DNA from: Chryseobacterium sp. Leaf180
GTDB taxonomy: Bacteria > Bacteroidota > Bacteroidia > Flavobacteriales > Weeksellaceae
Direction of reading: 5' to 3'
DNA: 64,000 bases
NCBI RefSeq assembly: GCF_001424585.1
Contig: NZ_LMPJ01000013.1
Coordinates: 522 to 64,521 of the forward strand
The notes beneath the pieces were generated by a model, which did not search any database, was not told where the DNA came from, and saw nothing but the letters and a program-made list of their open reading frames with translations. Shown here piece by piece: positions 34,457 to 43,103 of this stretch (within the stretch, counting starts at the first letter, position 1; the number at the start of each line of letters is the position of its first letter). Both the position numbers and the translations under genes were made by a program.

Positions 34457-36784
34457 ATGCAATTTTATACTAAAATTTTTGCTGCGTGCGGCGTTTTTGT
34501 ACTGATGTCTGCCGCAAACGCGCAAGAATTGCGAACCATCAGCGGTACCGTAAAAGATCAGAAAACGGGCGAACTGCTTTTGGGTGTTTCTGTAAAAATC
34601 GTTGAGCAACCTGCGATCAGCATTTCTGCAAACGAATACGGTTATTATTCTGTAACGCTTTCGTCGGGAGATTATACCGTAGCTGTTGATTATGCAGGAT
34701 ATCTTCCGTACCGGAAAAAGGTGTCGCTTCAGGATAATTTAAAATTAGATGTAATGCTTTCGCCTCAAAACGACCGGGTTGCTTCAATTGACGAAGTCGT
34801 TGTTTCTGGCGTACGTAAAGATAAAAATCTGAGTTCAGCACAGATGGGAACCGAAACTTTAAGTATAAAAAGCATTGAGAAACTTCCCGTTATTTTTGGT
34901 GAAAAAGACGTTTTGAAAACCATTCAGCTATTGCCGGGAGTGAAGAGTACCGGTGAAGGCAGCAGCGGTTTCAGCGTTCGTGGTGGTGCACCAGATCAGA
35001 ATTTAATTTTGCTGGATGAAGCACCGGTTTATAATGCTTCGCATCTCCTAGGATTTTTCTCGACATTCAACAGTGATGCTTTAAAAGACGCGAGCATTAT
35101 TAAAGGAAACAGTCCGGCGCAATATGGCGGGCGGCTTTCCTCGGTTTTGGATGTGCGGATGAAAGACGGCAACAATCAGGATTATAAAGTAAACGGCGGA
35201 ATTGGTTTGATCAGCAGCCGACTGAGTGTAGAAGGGCCAGTGCAGAAAGAAAAATCTTCTTTCATCGTTTCCGGAAGACGTACCTACGCTGATGCTTTTC
35301 TGAAAGCGACTAAAGATCTTAAAGATTCTAAACTGTATTTTTACGATTTAAATCTGAAATCCAACTATCAGATCAACGAAAACAACCGACTGTATCTTTC
35401 GGGATATTTCGGGCGTGATGTACTCGGTTTGGGAAAAACTTTTGCAACCGACTGGGGAAATACAACCGCGACACTCCGCTGGAACAGCATTGTGAGCAGT
35501 ACTTTATTTTCAAATACATCATTTATTTACAGTAACTACGATTATAACGTGAGTCTGAAAAGCAACGATAATGTTTTCGGGCTCGATTCTAAAATCCGCG
35601 ACTGGAATTTCAAACAGGATTTCTCATGGTTTGCAGGAAACAATCATTCGGTGAAATTTGGCCTGCAGTCTATTTATCACAGCATTACACCTAGCACTGC
35701 TTCGGGTACAAGTCGGAGCACATATCCAAGAAACACAAGATATTCTCTGGAAAATGCGTTTTATATAAATGATGATTTTAAGGTTAATGAAAAACTGACT
35801 TTTAATTATGGTTTAAGACTTTCTGCGTTTACGGTTTTGGGAGGCGATACGTACAACATCTATGAAAACGGTCTGCTGACAGAAAGCCGTGCATTGGAAA
35901 AAGGTGATTTCGGTAAAACCTATTACAATCTGGAGCCGCGAATTACCGGAAACTACCGAATCGATGAAGTGAGTAGTGTGAAAGCGGGATATGCGAGAAA
36001 CACGCAGAATCTGCATTTGCTCGGAAACAGCAGCGCAGGAAATCCGACCGATCAGTGGATTGCGAGTTCGTATACTGTAAAGCCGGAAATAGCCGATCAG
36101 ATCAGCGCTGGATACAGCCGGAATTTTAATAATAATAATTACGAAATCAATACCGAAGTTTATTACAAATCGCTTCAAAACCAGATCGATTTTAAAAATG
36201 GAGCTGAAATCGTTTTTGATTCGGCAGCCGATATTGAAAGTCAGTTGCTTTTTGGTAAAGGACGTGCTTACGGTCTTGAAATTTTAGCCAAAAAGAAAAA
36301 CGGAAAACTTACCGGCTGGATTTCTTACACGCTATCTAAAACCGAAAGAAAAATCGACGGCATCAACAATAATGAATGGTACAATGCGAGAATCGACCGA
36401 ACGCATGATATTTCGGTGGTTGCGATGTATGATCTGAATATGAAATGGTCACTTTCAGGACTATTCGTGTACAGCACGGGGAATGCCGTGACATTCCCAA
36501 CCGGAAAATATGAGTTGAACGGCCAGACGATATTCCAGTACAGCAGCCGAAATGCAGACAGAATGCCGGCGTATCACCGTCTGGATCTCAGTGCAACCTA
36601 CGATCCGAAAAAAAATAAAAGGTACCAAAGTTCGTGGTCATTTGGTGTGTATAATGTATACGGCAGAGAAAATGCCTATGCGATTACGTTTGAAGACAAT
36701 CCCGACAAACCTGGTACCACGCGTGCGTTACAGACCTCACTTTTCAGATTTGTACCGAATGTGACCTATAATTTTAAATTTTAA
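34457..36784 (+). CDS. TonB-dependent receptor, paired with a DUF4249 lipoprotein
   Basis: The 775-residue protein has a signal peptide (cut near ANAQ, residue 23), a carboxypeptidase-like domain (about 27-108) and a plug (about 119-235). The plug has TIQLLPGVKSTGEGSSGFSV, LILLDEAPVYNASHLLGFFS and DALKDASIIKGNSPAQYGGR. A barrel follows, ending VTYNFKF with the terminal aromatic residue expected for outer-membrane insertion. The DUF4249 gene starts 2 bases after its stop. This receptor plus DUF4249 pairing is common in Bacteroidetes, and the lipoprotein may act as the surface partner. The ligand is unknown. Confidence 0.88.
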   Translation: MQFYTKIFAACGVFVLMSAANAQELRTISGTVKDQKTGELLLGVSVKIVEQPAISISANEYGYYSVTLSSGDYTVAVDYAGYLPYRKKVSLQDNLKLDVMLSPQNDRVASIDEVVVSGVRKDKNLSSAQMGTETLSIKSIEKLPVIFGEKDVLKTIQLLPGVKSTGEGSSGFSVRGGAPDQNLILLDEAPVYNASHLLGFFSTFNSDALKDASIIKGNSPAQYGGRLSSVLDVRMKDGNNQDYKVNGGIGLISSRLSVEGPVQKEKSSFIVSGRRTYADAFLKATKDLKDSKLYFYDLNLKSNYQINENNRLYLSGYFGRDVLGLGKTFATDWGNTTATLRWNSIVSSTLFSNTSFIYSNYDYNVSLKSNDNVFGLDSKIRDWNFKQDFSWFAGNNHSVKFGLQSIYHSITPSTASGTSRSTYPRNTRYSLENAFYINDDFKVNEKLTFNYGLRLSAFTVLGGDTYNIYENGLLTESRALEKGDFGKTYYNLEPRITGNYRIDEVSSVKAGYARNTQNLHLLGNSSAGNPTDQWIASSYTVKPEIADQISAGYSRNFNNNNYEINTEVYYKSLQNQIDFKNGAEIVFDSAADIESQLLFGKGRAYGLEILAKKKNGKLTGWISYTLSKTERKIDGINNNEWYNARIDRTHDISVVAMYDLNMKWSLSGLFVYSTGNAVTFPTGKYELNGQTIFQYSSRNADRMPAYHRLDLSATYDPKKNKRYQSSWSFGVYNVYGRENAYAITFEDNPDKPGTTRALQTSLFRFVPNVTYNFKF

Positions 36785-36786
36785 AT

Positions 36787-37596
36787 ATGAAAAAGTTTTT
36801 TTTCCTCTACATATTTTTCTTTTTGATCAACTCGTGTGAAAAGGAAATTGATCTCGATCTCGATGATATAAGCGGGGATCTTGTTATCGAAGGAAATCTT
36901 TCAGATCAAGCCGGTCCGCACACGGTAAAAATAACGCAGTCTGTTCCTTTCACGGCTCAAAATCAGTATCCGTTTGTCAGCGATGCAGTGGTTACCGTTT
37001 CTGATGATATCGGTCAGACGGAAACTTTGCAGTATGCAGGAAACGGAGAATACAAAACGGCAAACTTTACGACTTCCCCAGGGAAATTGTATACATTAAA
37101 TATAAAAGCAAAGGGCAAAGAATATACGGCACAGAGCAGAATGCCACAGCCTGTAAGTTTCGACGGTCTCGATCAGGATTCTTTCTTCATCGGTGGAGAG
37201 CCCACGTATACGCTGCTTCCGCTGTTTACCGATCCGCAGGAATTTGGTAACCGGTATTTATTTAGTCTGACGATTAATAACAATCCGAAAAAAACGTTGC
37301 AGACATTTTCTGATAATTTTAATAACGGAATTCTTAATCAACGGCCATTAATTTTGCCGAATAATGACGCCAATCCAAATGATCAGAAAGTGAAAGTGGG
37401 TGATCTTATCCATGTGGAAATGCAATGCATCGACGCGTCGATTTTTACATTTTACAATGCACTTTTACAGATTTCCGGAAATGGCGGTCCCGGTGGTGGA
37501 ATCACACCGACAAACCCGCCAAGCAATATTTCAAATGGTGCGCTGGGTTATTTTTCTGCACATACTTCAAGAAAGCAAAGCATTGTGATTCAGTGA
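36787..37596 (+). CDS. DUF4249 surface/periplasmic lipoprotein
   Basis: The 269-residue protein has a lipoprotein signal (FFFLYIFFFLINSCEKEID, Cys17) and the DUF4249 start DLVIEGNLSDQAGPHTVKIT. It continues with strand-rich repeats (VVTVSDDIGQTE, LYTLNIKAKGKEY) and a glycine-rich C-terminus (GNGGPGGGITPTNPPSN). The acidic residues right after the lipid cysteine (EKEIDLDLD) fit a Bacteroidetes surface-export signal. It is translated next to the receptor and probably forms a complex with it. It ends 1 base before the convergent stop at 37598. Confidence 0.88.
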   Translation: MKKFFFLYIFFFLINSCEKEIDLDLDDISGDLVIEGNLSDQAGPHTVKITQSVPFTAQNQYPFVSDAVVTVSDDIGQTETLQYAGNGEYKTANFTTSPGKLYTLNIKAKGKEYTAQSRMPQPVSFDGLDQDSFFIGGEPTYTLLPLFTDPQEFGNRYLFSLTINNNPKKTLQTFSDNFNNGILNQRPLILPNNDANPNDQKVKVGDLIHVEMQCIDASIFTFYNALLQISGNGGPGGGITPTNPPSNISNGALGYFSAHTSRKQSIVIQ

Positions 37597-37597
37597 T

Positions 37598-38899
37598 TTA
37601 TTTCATATACAGACGCATGCGCGTGTCGTATTCAGGTTTTTGCTTGAGCAGTTTTAAAATCTTTTCATCATCCGGATTATTGACGCGGTAAAATATAATT
37701 TTATCAGCAGAATATTTAAAGTACGGATGATTTTTAAGCCATTCTTCAGGCGCCGTTTTCAGAGAATGTCTTTCTACTTTAGAATTATCAAGAGGCGCGA
37801 TTGCCAGAAGTTTCTGCACCAGATCTTTATCGATATTATAGGTGTCGAGAATCTGATTTTTATTCATAAATCCGCCCAGTTTTTTTCTGAAACCGATGAT
37901 CGAACCGGCACTTCGCTCATCCAGACCAAATTCTATCAGCTGTTTAAATGTAATGGTATTTAAATCGGTTTTCGAAAAATCGGTTTGTGCATTTTTTATT
38001 TCCGGTTTCTTTTCCGCTACATTTTTATTCATGGTCGATTCATTCAGACGGATAAATGGTTTCAGCTCTTCAAACTTTTCCGGTGAAATCACGAAACAGC
38101 TTTTAATGTCATCTAAAGTTTTAAAACTTCCACGCAGATTTTTATCACGATAATTAACAATGACAGCCGCCTGCTTTTCAGAAAATCCCAGATTCATCCA
38201 GCCTTTCTGATCGAGCACATTTGGATCAAACGCTGATTGCACCGTTTTAGATTTTACAAAACTGCTTTCCTTACTGTATTTTTTGAAATCTTCAGGTGTT
38301 TTCTCTCTAAGCAAAACACTGGCTTCCATCTGTTGCCAGTCTTCGCTGCTGATAATGAAACATTCTCTGAGTTTTTCTTTGCTTACAAAACTACCGCCTA
38401 GATAATTTTTATATTTTAAAATTGCCGCTACCTGTTTTTCAGAATAACCCATTTTTTGCCAGTCGCTTTGTGAAAGCTTATCCGGATTAAATTTTCCCGG
38501 AATTCTCAGCTTACCTGATGATTCTGGATTATAATTCGCAAAACTGGTTTTTAACGTACTATTACTAAAAAGCATCAAAGGTTCGAGCTCACGGAATTTT
38601 TCATCGCTGATGACGTAGCATTTTTTGATCTGCTCTTTCGATGTAAATTCGCCACCGACTATTTCCTTATATTTTAAAATAGTCGATGACTGCTTTTCAC
38701 TGAAACCCAGATTTTTCCAGCCTTCTGCGTCAAGACTGTTTGGATTAAATTCAGAAAGAGTAGGAGAATTTCCGCTTTCGGAAATGAATTTAACGGTAGA
38801 AAAATCATCGTTTTCTTTGCCTGCAATATTCTTGACAGCGAGAAGACACGCAAGCACAATTGCAAGACCTGCCATTCTTTGATAATAAATTTTTTTCAT
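37598..38899 (-). CDS. Exported protein with four helix-hairpin-helix repeats
   Basis: The 433-residue protein has a signal anchor or signal peptide (GLAIVLACLLAVKNIAG) and four tandem units of about 58 residues at about 51-108, 137-195, 224-283 and 311-367. Each reads FNPN-L---W--LGFSEKQ---I--YK---GG-F-. The first three carry a conserved cysteine (C94, C180, C268) in a KKCYVIS-like motif. A shorter fifth piece (about 384-430) has EWLKNHPYFKYSADKIIFYR. Single helix-hairpin-helix domains of the ComEA type bind DNA. An array of this length outside the cytoplasm could bind extracellular DNA, but that is inference. Confidence 0.8.
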   Translation of the reverse strand: MKKIYYQRMAGLAIVLACLLAVKNIAGKENDDFSTVKFISESGNSPTLSEFNPNSLDAEGWKNLGFSEKQSSTILKYKEIVGGEFTSKEQIKKCYVISDEKFRELEPLMLFSNSTLKTSFANYNPESSGKLRIPGKFNPDKLSQSDWQKMGYSEKQVAAILKYKNYLGGSFVSKEKLRECFIISSEDWQQMEASVLLREKTPEDFKKYSKESSFVKSKTVQSAFDPNVLDQKGWMNLGFSEKQAAVIVNYRDKNLRGSFKTLDDIKSCFVISPEKFEELKPFIRLNESTMNKNVAEKKPEIKNAQTDFSKTDLNTITFKQLIEFGLDERSAGSIIGFRKKLGGFMNKNQILDTYNIDKDLVQKLLAIAPLDNSKVERHSLKTAPEEWLKNHPYFKYSADKIIFYRVNNPDDEKILKLLKQKPEYDTRMRLYMK

Positions 38900-38962
38900 C
38901 GTTTTTAATTTTATTTAAAAGTATGAAAGAAATCTGTTATCCGTAAGAATAATACCCAAAAA

Positions 38963-39112
38963 TTAAACTGTACGCTGTCTGTGCAGGTAAATAAAGGTGA
39001 ATATGTTGAGTGTTAATGCTGCTTTTACGAAAATGTTGGTTTCAACAAAAAACGAAAAAAGTAATAAGCAGAATGAAATTATGATCATCGCTGCGAGCAT
39101 TTTTTTCTTCAT
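38963..39112 (-). CDS. Small membrane protein (49 residues) after merR
   Basis: A frame from the ATG at 39110-39112 to the TAA at 38963-38965 encodes MKKKMLAAMIIISFCLLLFS followed by a second hydrophobic part (IFVKAALTLNIFTFIYL) and a basic tail. Two short membrane helices are likely. It starts 4 bases after the MerR stop on the same strand, so the pair is co-transcribed. I recognise no family. It is missed by length filters but is well supported by position and composition. Confidence 0.65.
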   Translation of the reverse strand: MKKKMLAAMIIISFCLLLFSFFVETNIFVKAALTLNIFTFIYLHRQRTV

Positions 39113-39116
39113 AATC

Positions 39117-39461
39117 TTATTCTTCAGGTTTGTCGGCGAGAGAATCTTTAAGTTTTAATAATTCAGCTTTTACAAACTCCAGCCTGTCGATCAACGTTAC
39201 CGTTTCCGAAATTCTGCTGTTGGTGGTAAGTGCGATTTTGGCACCGTCGAGCGTGTAGCCTTTTTCCTTCACGAGATGATAAATAATCTGCAGATTTTTG
39301 ATGTCTTCCGGCGTAAAATAACGGTTTCCCTTTTTGTTTTTTTTCGGTTTAATTACCGGAAATTCGCCTTCCCAATATCGGATGAGTGATGCATTCACGT
39401 CGAATGCTCTGGCCACTTCGCCAATCGAATAGTAGAGTTTATCGGGTAAATTGAGTTTCAT
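39117..39461 (-). CDS. MerR-family transcriptional regulator
   Basis: The 114-residue protein has a MerR winged helix: YYSIGEVARAFDVNASLIRY, WEGEFPVIKPKKNKKGNRYF and TPEDIKNLQIIYHLVKEKGY, followed by a short dimerisation helix. No metal-binding cysteines are seen, so it is of the short, ligand-free MerR type common in Bacteroidetes. It is the first gene of a pair with the 49-residue membrane protein and is divergent from the SMP-30 gene. Confidence 0.9.
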   Translation of the reverse strand: MKLNLPDKLYYSIGEVARAFDVNASLIRYWEGEFPVIKPKKNKKGNRYFTPEDIKNLQIIYHLVKEKGYTLDGAKIALTTNSRISETVTLIDRLEFVKAELLKLKDSLADKPEE

Positions 39462-39531
39462 AAAATTGCAGATTCAGGAATCTTCAAAGATAATTTTTTT
39501 TGTGCCTTAATGCAAGTCTGGCCGTCGGTTG

Positions 39532-39539
39532 TATCTTTG
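39532..39539 (+). promoter_or_regulatory. -7 element directly ahead of the SMP-30 start
   Basis: TATCTTTG matches TANNTTTG and ends 3 bases before the ATG at 39543. If used, the transcript would be leaderless or start within the first codons. Confidence 0.4.
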
Positions 39540-39542
39540 CGC

Positions 39543-40439
39543 ATGATGAAATTTAAACCGTTGATGACCGCTGTTGGTTTGGTTTTGGTTGCCATACAGT
39601 GCAAAACCATCAATAGCCAGACTATGATATTTGAAAATGAAGAACCGAAGCTGGTTTCCGATCAGTTTAAATTTACGGAAGGTCCGTCGGCAGATTCTGA
39701 AGGCAATGTGTATTTTACCGATCAGCCGAATGATAAAATTTATGTTTGGGACTGGAAAACCAATGCTGTGACAGAATTTATGAATAAAACCGGCCGAGCC
39801 AACGGAACTTATTTTGATAAAGAAAACCGTTTGCTGACGTGCTCAGATGAGAAAGGTGAAATCTGGCGGATTTCAAAAGATCAGTCTGTGGAAGTTCTGA
39901 TGCAGGGTTTTAAAGGAAAAAGATTGAATGGCCCGAATGACTTGTGGCTCGATCAGTTTGGCGGAATTTATTTTACTGATCCTTTGTACAGACGCGATTA
40001 TTGGGTTGATTTTAAAGAAGAAATTCCGGAAAAAGATCTCTATTACCGTTTTAAAAATGGCGAAGTCATTAAAATTGAAACCTTCAAAGCGCCCAACGGT
40101 ATTATCGGAAGCATTAAACAGAAAAAACTCTATGTTTCGGATATCGACGGCAAGAAAACCTATGTTTACGATATTCTAGGTGAAGGAAAACTTTCTGAAA
40201 AAAAACTGTTTTGCGAAATGGGAAGCGATGGAATGACGCTTGACGAACATGGAAATCTTTACTTAACAGGTGATGGTATAACTGTTTTTAATGCCAAAGG
40301 TGAGAAAATAAAACACATCAATATTCCGGAAGAATGGACTGGTAATGTGACTTTCGGTGGAGAAAAAGGAAATATTCTTTTTATCACCGCCTCCAAATCA
40401 GTATACACGGTAAAAACGAATACAAAGAGAATGAAATAA
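39543..40439 (+). CDS. SMP-30/gluconolactonase-type lipoprotein
   Basis: The frame runs from 39510, but the MM at 39543-39548 gives a good lipoprotein signal (LVLVAIQC), so I start there (298 residues). The beta-propeller shows SMP-30 motifs: FTEGPSADSEGNVYFTDQPN, LNGPNDLWLDQFGGIYFTDP, APNGIIGS and SDGMTLDEHGNLYLTG, with the metal-binding Glu, Asn and Asp of the family. The enzymes hydrolyse sugar lactones. A lipid-anchored version would act in the periplasm. It is a single-gene unit, convergent with the helicase. Confidence 0.85.
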   Translation: MMKFKPLMTAVGLVLVAIQCKTINSQTMIFENEEPKLVSDQFKFTEGPSADSEGNVYFTDQPNDKIYVWDWKTNAVTEFMNKTGRANGTYFDKENRLLTCSDEKGEIWRISKDQSVEVLMQGFKGKRLNGPNDLWLDQFGGIYFTDPLYRRDYWVDFKEEIPEKDLYYRFKNGEVIKIETFKAPNGIIGSIKQKKLYVSDIDGKKTYVYDILGEGKLSEKKLFCEMGSDGMTLDEHGNLYLTGDGITVFNAKGEKIKHINIPEEWTGNVTFGGEKGNILFITASKSVYTVKTNTKRMK

Positions 40440-40495
40440 ATTTCAGACTGAGATTCATTATCAGTCTAAAGACGATATCTTAGCCTTGTTTTTAT

Positions 40496-41803
40496 TTAAT
40501 AAGCCACTTCCATTTTCACTTTCTTGCCTTTCAGCTTTTCGGTGCTTAATTTTTTCAGTAAATCTTTGACTTTTTTTCTTGAAACAGCAACGTAAGAAGT
40601 TGTGTCTTTTACTTCAATAAGACCTAAATCTTCTTTTTCCAGTTCACCTTTTTTGATTAAATATCCTACGATATCCACTTTGTTTACCTTGTCTTTTTTT
40701 CCGGCGCTGATGTAAACGGTTTGGAAAGGGGAGTTTTCCGGGACTTTAGAAAATTCAGTCACCGATTCTTCAGGCGTGTCTTTTTTGATGAACGGAAATT
40801 TTTCTTCAGCCGTCATAATGAGATAAACCGAACCTTTCGCATTCATTCTTGCGGTTCGTCCGTTCCGGTGGATAAAAGCATCTTCGGTGGTCGGCAGCTG
40901 ATAATGAACGATCGATTCAACTTCCGGAACATCAAGACCTCTCGCCGCCAAATCAGTTGTGATTAAAACCTTCGCCGTATCGTTTCTGAATTTCAGCAGT
41001 GCACGCTCTCTTTCATCCTGTTCCATCCCGCCGTGAAAGGTCTCTCTGTCGATTCCTTTTTCACCTAAAAGATCAGAAATGCGGTCAACAGCTTCTCTGT
41101 GATTGCAGAAAATCAGTGTTCTTTTATTTCCTATTTTACAGATCAGATGAAATAAAGTATCCAGTTTTTCTTCAGAAGTCGTCATTACTTTTCTCAACTG
41201 AATATCAGGTTTATTTTCACCTAATTTCAGGAAATCAACAATTTTTTCATCTTTCAGACCTGTGAATTTCGGTATTTCGTTCATCGATGTCGCCGAAGTC
41301 AGAATTCTCTGGTAAAGATTGTACATGTTTTCGATAATATATTCCATATCATCATGAAAACCAAGCTCTAAAGCTTTGTCAAACTCATCAAGAACGAGAT
41401 TTTTAATGGTCTTCACATCAAGATTTTTATTTATCATGTGGTATGCGATTCTTCCCGGAGTCCCGATCAATACAGCAGGAGCTTCCTTAAGATTGTTCAT
41501 TTCAATCTTTTTATCGTGACCACCATAGCAAACCGTTACTTTAAAATCTGTTCCCATCGATTTGAAAACCTGCTCAATCTGCAGAGCCAGTTCTCTTGCC
41601 GGAACCACAATTAAAGCCTGAATTCCTGTCGCTTCTTTCTTCAGATTTCTTAGAACGGGAAACAGAAAAGCCAGTGTTTTCCCAGAACCGGTAGGAGAAA
41701 GTAAAACAACATCTGTATTGTTTTCCGTTGTTTTATAAGTAGATTTCTGCATCTGATTCATATCCTGAATCTGCAGTTTTTTGTAGATCGCTTCCAATTC
41801 CAT
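40496..41803 (-). CDS. DEAD-box RNA helicase with DbpA-like C-terminus
   Basis: The 435-residue protein has a Q-motif start (LQIQDMNQMQKSTY), motif I SPTGSGKT, Ia PARELALQ, Ib GTPGR, motif II as DEFD instead of DEAD, motif III SAT, and HRNGRTARM for motif VI. The C-terminal 75 residues (VNKVDIVGYLIKKGELEKED, VAVSRKKVKDLLKKL) resemble the DbpA RNA-binding domain that guides the enzyme to 23S rRNA. It probably helps ribosome assembly. A -7 box (TACCTTTG, 41808-41815) lies 4 bases before the ATG. It is a single-gene unit. Confidence 0.9.
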   Translation of the reverse strand: MELEAIYKKLQIQDMNQMQKSTYKTTENNTDVVLLSPTGSGKTLAFLFPVLRNLKKEATGIQALIVVPARELALQIEQVFKSMGTDFKVTVCYGGHDKKIEMNNLKEAPAVLIGTPGRIAYHMINKNLDVKTIKNLVLDEFDKALELGFHDDMEYIIENMYNLYQRILTSATSMNEIPKFTGLKDEKIVDFLKLGENKPDIQLRKVMTTSEEKLDTLFHLICKIGNKRTLIFCNHREAVDRISDLLGEKGIDRETFHGGMEQDERERALLKFRNDTAKVLITTDLAARGLDVPEVESIVHYQLPTTEDAFIHRNGRTARMNAKGSVYLIMTAEEKFPFIKKDTPEESVTEFSKVPENSPFQTVYISAGKKDKVNKVDIVGYLIKKGELEKEDLGLIEVKDTTSYVAVSRKKVKDLLKKLSTEKLKGKKVKMEVAY

Positions 41804-41807
41804 GCGG

Positions 41808-41815
41808 CAAAGGTA
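41808..41815 (-). promoter_or_regulatory. -7 element directly ahead of the helicase start
   Basis: TACCTTTG on the minus strand matches TANNTTTG, with only CCGC between it and the ATG. It implies a leaderless transcript. No -33 TTG is visible. Confidence 0.4.
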
Positions 41816-42063
41816 GGAGATTTAGAGGAAAATTTGTTCTCACTTAATGATTAAGCAATCGTAACCTCATACTAAACTGAAGTAAAGTACTGAAAGATAG
41901 TGAATTGTACTTGATTCGCTGTTCGTAATGATTGATTTTCTTATCATAGCTGTTGGTTTCAGTATCAGAAAAAACCGGGGACTGCACACTACATTTTTCT
42001 GTCATTCTAATTATTTTAAAGAAATTTGCAGAACCAACAACCAAACACTAAAATCCACATTCC

Positions 42064-42486
42064 ATGTCTCCCGAAAAAAGAAAACTCGTCACCGACAGCT
42101 TCGCAAAATCTGAAACACTGCAATTCTACAAAGCAGAAATCGTTTCCATGGAAAAAGATTTTATCTCCATTAAAGTTCCGAAAATGCAGCTGATGACACG
42201 CACTGCAGGAATGTTCAACGGGGCGATGATTGCCTCACTGGTCGATGCTTCATCGGGTTATGCCGCGGTCACGCATTACGAAAACGACTGTTATGTAGTG
42301 ACGGTCGAACTGAAAGTAAATTATCTGCGGCCTGCAGTTGGCGAAGCATTGCTGTCAAAATCTTACGTCATTAAAGGCGGAAAAAAGATCAGCACCATCC
42401 GCACAGAAATCTATACCGTTAATAACGAAAATCAGGAGGAAACCCATGTTGCGACCTCGCTGGTAACGATGATGAGAATTAAATAA
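42064..42486 (+). CDS. PaaI-like hotdog thioesterase
   Basis: The 140-residue protein has the hotdog layout: VPKMQLMTRTAGMFNGAMIA with the central helix MIASLVDASSGYAAV, and strands YVVTVELKVNYLRPAVGE and KKISTIRTEIYTVNNE. The first half GMFNGAMIASLVDASSG carries the Asn/Asp positions expected in PaaI-like acyl-CoA thioesterases. The acyl substrate is unknown. It lies 68 bases ahead of the holin-like gene and shares its terminator. Confidence 0.85.
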   Translation: MSPEKRKLVTDSFAKSETLQFYKAEIVSMEKDFISIKVPKMQLMTRTAGMFNGAMIASLVDASSGYAAVTHYENDCYVVTVELKVNYLRPAVGEALLSKSYVIKGGKKISTIRTEIYTVNNENQEETHVATSLVTMMRIK

Positions 42487-42554
42487 AACATGAGATATTC
42501 CATTTTCTTTCTGGAATATCTTTTGTACACAGATCAATCTAAAAATAATAAACT

Positions 42555-42893
42555 ATGAATCTTATTTTCCGACTTCTCATCACCGCAATTGTCGCGATTT
42601 TATTAACCAGAATTCTTTCAGGAGTACACTTTGACAGTTTCGGAACGGCAATCATTTTTGCCATCGTCCTGTCGCTTCTGAATTTAATCGTAAAACCTGT
42701 GCTAAGCCTTTTTGGTTTGCCTTTAACGATCATCACGCTGGGATTTTTCTCGCTCGTCATTAATGCTTTGATTATTCTGCTTGCCGATTATTTTATCGAC
42801 AGCATGCAGGTAGACGGCTTCTGGTGGGCATTTATCTTCAGTATTCTACTGTCTTTCATCACGTCGCTCGCAAACTCTATGTTGAATGACTGA
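42555..42893 (+). CDS. Phage-holin-4-like small membrane protein
   Basis: The 112-residue protein has four hydrophobic helices: IFRLLITAIVAILLTRIL, TAIIFAIVLSLLNLIVKPVL, IITLGFFSLVINALIILLAD and FWWAFIFSILLSFITSLANS. This matches the phage holin 4_2 superfamily, which in bacteria is a conserved membrane protein of unknown role rather than a phage gene. No other phage genes are near. It is followed by a clear terminator. Confidence 0.87.
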   Translation: MNLIFRLLITAIVAILLTRILSGVHFDSFGTAIIFAIVLSLLNLIVKPVLSLFGLPLTIITLGFFSLVINALIILLADYFIDSMQVDGFWWAFIFSILLSFITSLANSMLND

Positions 42894-42917
42894 TCATACA
42901 CACCATTATAAAACAAA

Positions 42918-42949
42918 ATTGCCAATCGTGAAGACTGGCAATTTTTTTT
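42918..42949 (+). terminator. Terminator after the holin-like gene
   Basis: ATTGCCAATC / GACTGGCAAT form a 10-bp stem with one mismatch and a GTGAA loop (42918-42942), followed by eight T residues. Confidence 0.9.
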
Positions 42950-43004
42950 GTGATAAATCTTTTATTATCTAATTCTAAACAAGATTTTAGAAGTCATCAT
43001 AGCG

Positions 43005-43034
43005 TTGAAATGTAATCGTATTTACATAAATTTG
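43005..43034 (+). promoter_or_regulatory. Consensus promoter of the S9 peptidase
   Basis: TTG (43005-43007) and TAAATTTG (43027-43034) are separated by exactly 19 bases, the best match in the window. Transcription should begin near 43041, giving a leader of about 60 bases. It shows that the open frame upstream of 43104 is not translated. Confidence 0.8.
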
Positions 43035-43103
43035 AATTTCTTAAATTATCAACAGCAGAGTTTTAGTATTAAACTCCGAAACTTTACCGTAAAGCAAAAC
43101 AAT

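Noticed and set aside
42555..42893. Phage gene (holin)
   Set aside because: The family is common in bacterial chromosomes and there are no other phage genes around it.
43005..43103. Start of the S9 peptidase at the first possible codon (43005)
   Set aside because: The TTG there is the -33 element of a consensus promoter, and the signal peptide begins only at 43104.
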